Assembly (NCBI GenBank): GCA_025935435.1
Contig: JAICVH010000031.1
Location: 1 to 11,812 of the forward strand
Direction of reading: 5' to 3'
Source: Burkholderiales bacterium
GTDB lineage: Bacteria > Pseudomonadota > Gammaproteobacteria > Burkholderiales > Casimicrobiaceae
DNA: 11,812 nucleotides
The position numbers and the translations under genes were made by a program. The notes beneath the pieces were generated by a model, which ran no database searches, was not told the DNA's origin, and worked only from the letters and a program-made list of their open reading frames with translations. Of this stretch, positions 6,987 through 11,812 are shown one piece after another (the stretch's first letter is position 1; each line of letters starts with the position of its first letter).

Positions 6987-7622
6987 ATGCACGCGCCGAG
7001 CGAACTGACCGCACGCGGCCTGGCAGCGCGGCGCGGTCATGTAACGCTGTTCGAGGATATCGGGTTCACCGTAGCCCGCGGCCAGGCGCTCGTCATCAGC
7101 GGACCGAACGGCAGCGGCAAGACCACGTTGCTGCGGATGCTGGCCGGACTGACCGCGCCAGCCGCGGGTGAGATTCACTGGAATCAGCGCGCGGTGCGGC
7201 CGTTCGACCTCGCGTTGCGCGGCGCCGTCGCATTCAACGGACATCTTCCCGCGCTGAAGGATGAACTGACGGCCGGGGAAAATCTCGCCTGCTGGATCGC
7301 GCTCGACGATCGGCCGCCGGATGCTCGGGACGTCGAGCACGCGCTCGCGTGCGTTGCGCTGGAACGCAGGCGAAGCCTGCCGGTGCGCTTGCTGTCGCAA
7401 GGACAGCGACGGCGCATCGGTCTCGCGCGCCTGCAATTGATCCGGCGTCCGCTGTGGATCCTCGACGAACCCTTGACGGCACTCGATGCCGAGGCAACGG
7501 ACCTGCTGCGCCGGCTGCTCGGTGCGCATCTCGACGGCGGCGGCGTGTGCGTCGCGGCATCCCATCAGCCGTTGCAGATCGCCCGCGAGCGCGTGTTCGC
7601 GCTCGGCGGTCCTGCGCAATGA
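6987..7622 (+). CDS. ccmA: Cytochrome c maturation ABC ATPase CcmA
   Basis: A 211-residue single-domain ABC ATPase of normal CcmA length. Walker A is GPNGSGKTT (39-47) and the Q-loop region lies around VAFNGHLPALKDELTAGENL (81-100). The signature is LSQGQRRRIGLARLQL (136-151), Walker B is LWILDEPLTALD (156-167) and the H-loop is S192-H193. Together with the membrane proteins CcmB, CcmC and CcmD it uses ATP to release holo-CcmE from the CcmC-heme complex; it is no longer thought to pump heme itself. It lies 12 bases after ccmI and overlaps ccmB by ATGA. The combination of short length, HLPALKDELTAGENL and position next to ccmB separates it from other ABC ATPases. Confidence 0.96.
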   Translation: MHAPSELTARGLAARRGHVTLFEDIGFTVARGQALVISGPNGSGKTTLLRMLAGLTAPAAGEIHWNQRAVRPFDLALRGAVAFNGHLPALKDELTAGENLACWIALDDRPPDARDVEHALACVALERRRSLPVRLLSQGQRRRIGLARLQLIRRPLWILDEPLTALDAEATDLLRRLLGAHLDGGGVCVAASHQPLQIARERVFALGGPAQ

Positions 7623-8338
7623 GCACCGTTTTGCAGCGCGTCGACGCCGATGACGATGCGCGAGTGTCGGTGCTCGCCGCGTTCGGCTGGGCACTGCGCC
7701 GCGACGTTCGCATCGCGCTTCGATCCAGGGGCGAGCTCGGCGTACAGCTGCTGTTCTACGTCATCGTCGTATCGCTGTTCCCGCTGGCGGCGTCACCATC
7801 GCGTGAACTGCTCGCGGCGATCGGACCCGGCGTGCTGTGGACCACGGCGCTCCTCGCGTCGCTGCTCTCGCTGCCGAGGCTCTTTGCTTCCGATTTCGCC
7901 GATGGCACGCTCGAACAGATCGCGCTGTCGCCACGTCCGCTCGCGTCGCTGATGTGCGGAAAAATGGCCGCGCATTGGCTGACGACCGGAATGCCGGTGG
8001 CGTTGCTCGCGCCCCTGCTCGGCGTGCAGTACGCGCTCGAACCGGACGTGCTCGCTACGCTCAGCATGTCGTTGCTGCTCGGCACGCCGATCCTCTCGTT
8101 GCTGGGTGCGATCGGCGCTGCATTGACGCTCGGTGCGCGCGGGGGCGGCAGCCTGCTCGCCCTGCTCGTGCTCCCGCTGTATGCGCCGGTGCTGATCTTC
8201 GGGGCCGGCGCGGTCGACGCGGTGCGTGCCGGCGTTTCGGCATCGCCGCATCTGTCGCTGCTCGCGGCGGGACTGTTGCTCGCCCTCGTCGCGGTTCCGT
8301 TCGCGGTTTCAGCAGCGGTGAGAATCGCGCTGGATTGA
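7619..8338 (+). CDS. ccmB: Cytochrome c maturation membrane protein CcmB
   Basis: A 239-residue inner-membrane protein with about six hydrophobic segments, slightly longer than the 220 residues of E. coli CcmB because of a hydrophilic N-terminal extension (MSTVLQRVDADDDARVS). Family blocks are VVSLFPLA, GPGVLWTTALLASLLSLPRLF, DGTLEQIALSP, KMAAHWLTTGMPV, LLLGTPILSLLGAIGAAL and LLVLPLYAPVLIFGAGA. It partners with the CcmA ATPase in the CcmABCD complex that frees heme-loaded CcmE. The start chosen is the ATG overlapping the ccmA stop (ATGA, 7619-7622). The frame stays open further upstream, but only inside ccmA and with no homology to CcmB. Confidence 0.95.
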   Translation: MSTVLQRVDADDDARVSVLAAFGWALRRDVRIALRSRGELGVQLLFYVIVVSLFPLAASPSRELLAAIGPGVLWTTALLASLLSLPRLFASDFADGTLEQIALSPRPLASLMCGKMAAHWLTTGMPVALLAPLLGVQYALEPDVLATLSMSLLLGTPILSLLGAIGAALTLGARGGGSLLALLVLPLYAPVLIFGAGAVDAVRAGVSASPHLSLLAAGLLLALVAVPFAVSAAVRIALD

Positions 8339-8344
8339 CACCCT

Positions 8345-8348
8345 GGAG
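8345..8348 (+). promoter_or_regulatory. Ribosome binding site for the exported methyltransferase-like gene
   Basis: GGAG within CTGGAGAG lies 9 bases before the ATG at 8358. Most ccm genes here lack such a clear site. It supports this start, and therefore the signal peptide, and suggests translation independent of ccmB. Confidence 0.55.
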
Positions 8349-8357
8349 AGTTCCGAC

Positions 8358-9101
8358 ATGGTCAGACATTCGATAGCTTTCGCATTTTTCGCAACGCTGA
8401 TGACGCTGCTGGCGTCGGGTTGCGCAACGATGACTTCACCGCAGGAGCAGCGCGCAGCCGCCGAACGGGTCGTCGCAAGTCCGATCCGAACCGACCAGGA
8501 TCGCAAGACCGACGGGGCGCGCAAACCCGTCGATTTCCTGGCGTTCGTCGGCGTGCGACCCGGCATGCGCGTCCTCGATGTTTCGGCGGGCGGAGGCTAT
8601 ACGTCGCAGTTGCTGGCGCTCGCGGTAGGGCCGAGCGGAACCGTCTATGCGCAGACGCCGCGGCCCGGCGAAACACTCACCAAACGGCTTGCCGATCATC
8701 CGCAGCCGAATCTCGTGTTGGTGACGCGCCCGTTCGAGGACCTCGTTCCCGACGATGCACCCAAGCTCGATCTGGTGACGCTGGTACTGAACTACCACGA
8801 CATTTCGTACCTGCCCGTCGATCGCGCCAAAATGAATGCGCGGATCTTTGCAGCGCTGAAGCCGGGCGGGCGCTACGTGATCGTCGACCATTCGGGGCGC
8901 CCCGGAACCGGCATCACCGAAGGCCGAACGCTGCATCGGATCGACGAGGCGGTCGTGCGCGATGAAGTGCAGAAAGCCGGCTTCGTGCTCGATGCGCAAG
9001 GCGATTTCCTGCGCAACCCCGCCGATGCGCGCGACGACTCGTCGGGACAGCCGAAGGTGCCGACGGACAAGTTCGTGCTGCGCTTCGTCAAGCCGGGTTG
9101 A
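8358..9101 (+). CDS. Exported class I SAM-dependent methyltransferase-like lipoprotein
   Basis: A 247-residue protein. The N-terminus (MVRHSIAFAFFATLMTLLASGC) is a lipoprotein signal with positive charges, a hydrophobic core and a lipobox ending at C22; A23 gives no inner-membrane retention signal. The rest is a class I Rossmann methyltransferase fold. Motif I is VLDVSAGGGY (72-81), the later acidic and strand motifs are LVTLVLNYHDI (139-149), and LKPGGRYVIVDH (167-178) is the typical post-motif. HRIDEAVVRDEVQKAGF (193-209) and LRFVKPG at the end match a family of predicted methyltransferases that often carry signal peptides (COG4798-like, judged from memory of the family). Periplasmic SAM is not established, so the activity is doubtful: it may bind another ligand or work before export. 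It lies 19 bases after ccmB in the same direction and ends 4 bases before the opposing zinc-finger gene. Any role in cytochrome c maturation is conjecture. Confidence 0.85.
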   Translation: MVRHSIAFAFFATLMTLLASGCATMTSPQEQRAAAERVVASPIRTDQDRKTDGARKPVDFLAFVGVRPGMRVLDVSAGGGYTSQLLALAVGPSGTVYAQTPRPGETLTKRLADHPQPNLVLVTRPFEDLVPDDAPKLDLVTLVLNYHDISYLPVDRAKMNARIFAALKPGGRYVIVDHSGRPGTGITEGRTLHRIDEAVVRDEVQKAGFVLDAQGDFLRNPADARDDSSGQPKVPTDKFVLRFVKPG

Positions 9102-9105
9102 GCAA

Positions 9106-9471
9106 TTAGCTTTCGCGTCCGCCGACCCAGCGTTTGAGCCACCGGGCGACGCGCGACGTGTCGTCGTCGCCAGCGGTTTCGGCGGGGGCGAGGGCCGCGT
9201 AATAGCGATGGTGCACGTAGCACCACGTCCACCGCTCGGTCCGCCGCAGCGGGCGGATGATCGGATGCGCCGTGGCGGCAAAGTGCGCCAGCGCGTGCGC
9301 GTGCGGCGAATCCTCGCAACAGCCGACGTGACCGCAGGTCAGGCACACGCGGAGCGCAATCCATTTCTCGCCGAGCGCCATGCATTCGGCGCAACCTTTC
9401 GGCGTGGGCGGTGGATCACCCACCGACGCAAAGTGCTCGCAGCGCTCGTCGGGATCGCGGGTGCTCGTCAC
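9106..9471 (-). CDS. UBP-type zinc finger (ZnF-UBP) domain protein
   Basis: A small cytoplasmic protein of 121 residues, mostly one ubiquitin-protease-type zinc finger. The ligand pattern is clear: C11-x-H13, C27-x2-C30, C43-x2-C46-G-H48-V-G-C51-C-E-D-S, then H59, H63 and H69 in HAHALAHFAATAHPI, followed by WTWCYVHH. In eukaryotes this fold binds the free C-terminus of ubiquitin; bacterial versions are stand-alone and of unknown function. The GTG at 9471 is preferred over the ATG at 9555. GGAG lies 10 bases upstream of it, and the 28 extra codons have only about 54% G/C at third positions, against nearly all in the codons that follow, so they look non-coding. The gene sits on the opposite strand between the ccmAB and ccmCDEF blocks. 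Confidence 0.85.
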   Translation of the reverse strand: MTSTRDPDERCEHFASVGDPPPTPKGCAECMALGEKWIALRVCLTCGHVGCCEDSPHAHALAHFAATAHPIIRPLRRTERWTWCYVHHRYYAALAPAETAGDDDTSRVARWLKRWVGGRES

Positions 9472-9630
9472 GGGTGCTTGGCTCCGCCGTTGGAACCGCG
9501 ATAATCCGCCGCTTTCTTGCGTTCGCGCAATGTCTTTTGCGCCGATTCGATGCACGCTCGCGTCGCATGTTGCGCGCGTTCACGACGTCGAACGCACCGG
9601 CTCACGCAGAGGACGAGAGGGGCCGCAGGG

Positions 9631-9636
9631 TAAAAT
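9631..9636 (+). promoter_or_regulatory. Possible -10 element for ccmCDEF
   Basis: TAAAAT (5/6 match to TATAAT) lies 12 bases before the ccmC ATG at 9649, which would leave a leader of only about 6 bases. No -35 match is seen 16-18 bases upstream. A promoter is needed somewhere here because the opposite-strand gene at 9106-9471 interrupts the ccm transcript. Confidence 0.3.
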
Positions 9637-9648
9637 TGCAGTCCTTCG

Positions 9649-10392
9649 ATGCTGATCAACTGGTACCGCTTCTCGTCGCCCGTTTCCTTCTACCCGCTCG
9701 CGGGAAGCGTGTCGTACGCGTGCAGTGTGCTGGCTGCGCTTCTGGCCGGCGCCGGCCTGTTCATCGCGCTCGTCGTTGCGCCGACGGACGCGACCCAGGG
9801 TGACGCGTATCGGATCATTTACGTCCACGTTCCCGCAGCGTGGATGGCGATGTTCATTTACCTCGTCATGGCCGGATGGAGCGCGTTCGCCCTCGCCTTC
9901 AACACGCGGCTGTCCGCAATGATGGCGCAGGCGCTCGCGCCGACCGGAGCATTGATGGCCGGGCTCGCGCTGTGGACGGGCGCCTTCTGGGGGCGTCCGA
10001 CGTGGGGCACGTATTGGGCATGGGACGCGCGGATGACGTCGACCTTGATCCTGCTGTTCCTGTACCTCGGCGTCATTGCGCTTCGCAATGCGATCGAGGA
10101 TCCGCGACGCGCCGACCGCGCATGCGCCTTGCTCGCGCTCGTCGGCGCGATCAACGTGCCGATCATCTACTTTTCGGTTCAATGGTGGAACACGCTGCAC
10201 CAGGGCTCGTCGATCAGCCTGACGGTCGCGCCGAAGATGGCGATGACGATGCTCGCGGGCATGCTCGTCATGACCGCGGCAGCCTGGTGCTACACGATCG
10301 CCGTGTCGCTTGCGCGCGTGCAAGCCATCATCGTCGAGCGCGAGCGCGGCGCGGGCTGGCTCCAGTCGCTGATCGCGACCCCACAGGCATGA
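9649..10392 (+). CDS. ccmC: Cytochrome c maturation heme-handling protein CcmC
   Basis: A 247-residue protein with six predicted membrane spans, the normal CcmC size. The tryptophan-rich WWD heme-binding motif is at 114-126 (WGRPTWGTYWAWD). The two conserved periplasmic histidines that ligate heme are H60 in IIYVHVPAAW and H184 in WWNTLHQGSS. CcmC delivers heme to CcmE and forms the covalent CcmE-heme adduct at the periplasmic face of the inner membrane. No good Shine-Dalgarno precedes the ATG, which is chosen because the N-terminus NWYRFSSPVSFYPLAG is typical of CcmC. It overlaps ccmD by ATGA. It starts a second ccm block, separated from ccmB by about 1.3 kb of other genes. Confidence 0.97.
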   Translation: MLINWYRFSSPVSFYPLAGSVSYACSVLAALLAGAGLFIALVVAPTDATQGDAYRIIYVHVPAAWMAMFIYLVMAGWSAFALAFNTRLSAMMAQALAPTGALMAGLALWTGAFWGRPTWGTYWAWDARMTSTLILLFLYLGVIALRNAIEDPRRADRACALLALVGAINVPIIYFSVQWWNTLHQGSSISLTVAPKMAMTMLAGMLVMTAAAWCYTIAVSLARVQAIIVERERGAGWLQSLIATPQA

Positions 10393-10577
10393 CCGAGTTC
10401 TTCGCCATGGGCGGCTATGCGTGGTACGTCTGGATGTCGTACGGCGCGTTCGCACTTGCGATCATCGTCGAGATTGCTGGCGTGCGCGCACGGCGCAAGC
10501 GCGCGTTCGACGAACTGCGGATGTCGGTCGATCATCTGCCGCCCGCTTCGATGCTCGGCGCGCGAGGCCATCGATGA
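10389..10577 (+). CDS. ccmD: Cytochrome c maturation small membrane protein CcmD
   Basis: A 62-residue protein with a single membrane span. The typical CcmD features are visible: FFAMGGYAWYVWMSYG at the N-terminus, the hydrophobic stretch AFALAIIVEI and then a basic cytoplasmic segment ARRKRAFDEL. CcmD assists release of holo-CcmE from the CcmABC complex. The start codon overlaps the ccmC stop (ATGA, 10389-10392) and its own stop overlaps the ccmE start (ATGA, 10574-10577), so all three are translationally coupled. Size, topology and position together make the call secure. Confidence 0.93.
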   Translation: MTEFFAMGGYAWYVWMSYGAFALAIIVEIAGVRARRKRAFDELRMSVDHLPPASMLGARGHR

Positions 10578-11041
10578 AGGCGCGTCATCGCCGTTTCGCG
10601 TGGATCGGTGCCGGATTGGTCGCGCTCGGTGTCGCCGTGGCGCTGGTGCTGAACGCCTTCCAGTCGAACCTCGTGTTCTTCTTCACGCCGTCGCAGGTCG
10701 CGGCGAAGGAAGCGCCGCAGGCGCGCGCGTTTCGCATCGGCGGCCTCGTCGAGCCTGGCAGTCTGAAGCGCGAGTCGAACTCGCTGACCGTGCAATTCCG
10801 CGTGACCGACACTGCACAGTCGATTCCGGTGACGTATACAGGCCTCCTTCCCGATCTCTTCAAGGAAGGCAAGGGCGTCGTGGCACAAGGTCGGCTCGGT
10901 TCCGACGGATCGTTTCACGCGACCGAGGTGCTGGCGAAGCACGACGAGAACTACATGCCGCCCGAGGCGAAGGACGCGATCGACCAGGCGCAACGCAAGT
11001 CGGCAATGTCGCTGCCGAGCCTGCAGGAGACGAAGCGCTAG
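10574..11041 (+). CDS. ccmE: Cytochrome c maturation heme chaperone CcmE
   Basis: A 155-residue periplasmic heme chaperone with an N-terminal membrane anchor (about 9-28), then an OB-fold beta barrel (FRIGGLVEPGSLKR, TVQFRVTD, VTYTGLLPDLFKEG, GVVAQGRL). The heme attachment motif LAKHDENYMPPE places the covalent histidine at H123 and the axial tyrosine at Y127, so this is the histidine class of CcmE. The C-terminal tail (131-155) is flexible and polar. It receives heme from CcmC and delivers it to CcmF. The start is the ATG overlapping the ccmD stop. The ccmF ATG follows its TAG stop with no gap. Confidence 0.97.
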   Translation: MKARHRRFAWIGAGLVALGVAVALVLNAFQSNLVFFFTPSQVAAKEAPQARAFRIGGLVEPGSLKRESNSLTVQFRVTDTAQSIPVTYTGLLPDLFKEGKGVVAQGRLGSDGSFHATEVLAKHDENYMPPEAKDAIDQAQRKSAMSLPSLQETKR

Positions 11042-11812
11042 ATGGTTCCCGAGATTGGTCATTTCGCGCTGATCGTTGCGCTGCTCGTCGCGCTCGTGCA
11101 GGGCATCGTGCCGATGCTCGGTGCCGCTCGGCGCGATGGCGCATTGATGGCAGTCGCGGTTCCGGCGGCACGCGCACAGTTCGCGCTTGTCGCGGTGGCA
11201 TTCGGCTGCCTCGCGTACGCGTTCGTGACGAGCGATTTTTCCGTCGAGAACGTCGCATTGCATTCGAACTCGCAGCTGCCTGCGCATTACCGCTTCGCGG
11301 CGAGCTGGGGCTCGCACGAGGGTTCGCTGCTGTTGTGGTCACTGATGCTCGCCGGCTGGGGGGCCGCGGTCACGTTCTTTTCGCGCCATCTGCCGATGAC
11401 GCTGCGCGCTCGCGTGCTCGCGGTGATGGGACTCGTCGCCGTCGGCTTCCTGCTGTTCCTGCTCGCGACGTCGAATCCGTTCGCGCGCCTGTCGCCACCG
11501 GCGCCGGAAGGACGCGATCTCAATCCGTTGCTGCAGGATCCCGGGATGGTCGTGCATCCGCCGATGCTCTACATGGGCTACGTCGGCTTCTCGGTGGCAT
11601 TCGCATTCGCGCTGGCGGCGTTGATCGGCGGAAGGCTCGACGCGGCGTGGGCGCGATGGTCGCGGCCGTGGACGACGGTTGCGTGGTCGTTCCTGACCGT
11701 CGGCATCATGATGGGCAGCGCGTGGGCGTATTACGAACTGGGTTGGGGCGGCTGGTGGTTCTGGGATCCGGTCGAGAATGCGTCGTTCATGCCGTGGCTC
11801 GTCGGTACCGCG
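11042..11812 (+). CDS. ccmF: Cytochrome c heme lyase subunit CcmF (N-terminal part, cut by window edge)
   Basis: The first 257 residues of a protein usually about 650 long, with several membrane spans. Recognisable blocks are the N-terminus VPEIGHFALIVALLVALVQ, SNSQLPAHYRFAASWGSHEGSLLLW (78-99, split here at about residues 90-91), NPLLQDPGMVVHPPMLYMGY (161-180, with conserved periplasmic H172) and the WWD motif around ELGWGGWWFWDPVENASFM (232-250). CcmF, with CcmH, attaches heme to the CxxCH motif of apocytochromes c after taking it from CcmE. The ATG directly follows the ccmE stop (TAGATG), indicating coupled translation. The rest of the gene, and probably ccmG and ccmH, lie beyond the right edge. 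Confidence 0.97.
   Translation, partial: MVPEIGHFALIVALLVALVQGIVPMLGAARRDGALMAVAVPAARAQFALVAVAFGCLAYAFVTSDFSVENVALHSNSQLPAHYRFAASWGSHEGSLLLWSLMLAGWGAAVTFFSRHLPMTLRARVLAVMGLVAVGFLLFLLATSNPFARLSPPAPEGRDLNPLLQDPGMVVHPPMLYMGYVGFSVAFAFALAALIGGRLDAAWARWSRPWTTVAWSFLTVGIMMGSAWAYYELGWGGWWFWDPVENASFMPWLVGTA

Noticed and set aside
7349..7618. Upstream extension of the ccmB reading frame by 90 codons
   Set aside because: The extension lies wholly within ccmA, is Arg/Ala-rich and lacks CcmB homology. The ATGA overlap at 7619 is a typical coupled start.
9472..9555. N-terminal extension of the UBP zinc-finger protein to the ATG at 9555
   Set aside because: Third-position G/C falls to about 54% in these 28 codons, the ATG has no Shine-Dalgarno, and the zinc-finger domain needs none of it. 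It remains a possible alternative start.
1..11812. CRISPR arrays, insertion sequences, tRNA or rRNA genes
   Set aside because: No regularly spaced repeats, transposase motifs with terminal repeats, or conserved tRNA/rRNA segments were recognised while reading both strands by eye. A covariance-model search was not possible.

Overview
The window is GC-rich, densely packed bacterial DNA with short operons, ATGA start/stop overlaps and strong G/C preference at third codon positions. System I (Ccm) cytochrome c maturation genes, a MaeB-type malic enzyme fused to a phosphotransacetylase domain, and a FrnE-type DsbA-family protein together point to a Gram-negative proteobacterium. A betaproteobacterium, perhaps Burkholderiales-like, is the best guess, but no rRNA or other decisive marker is present.

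Layout: (1) 1-1913, minus strand: a FrnE/DsbA-family thiol oxidoreductase followed by an NRAMP-family metal transporter whose C-terminus runs off the left edge. (2) 1914-2709, plus strand: a short regulatory region (hairpin flanked by direct repeats, a good -35/-10 pair, a direct-repeat operator candidate), then a Phd-like antitoxin and VapC-type PIN toxin pair. (3) 2710-5709, minus strand: maeB followed closely by a pyridoxamine-phosphate-oxidase-like flavin protein. (4) 5724-11812, mostly plus strand: a cytochrome c maturation cluster in the order ccmI-ccmA-ccmB-[exported methyltransferase-like lipoprotein]-[UBP-type zinc finger, opposite strand]-ccmC-ccmD-ccmE-ccmF (partial).

How the genes work together: CcmABCD form the complex that loads heme onto CcmE and releases holo-CcmE. 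CcmE is the periplasmic heme chaperone, CcmF is the heme lyase core, and CcmI binds apocytochrome c. No CcmH or CcmG is visible; they would be expected to the right of ccmF. The unusual points are ccmI at the head of the cluster and two non-ccm genes between ccmB and ccmC.

The strongest items for a second look are the wedge inside the ccm cluster (a SAM-methyltransferase fold that appears to be exported, plus a bacterial ubiquitin-protease-type zinc finger) and the NRAMP-family protein with non-canonical metal-site motifs. No CRISPR array, insertion sequence, tRNA or rRNA was seen. No wholly new system can be demonstrated from this window alone.
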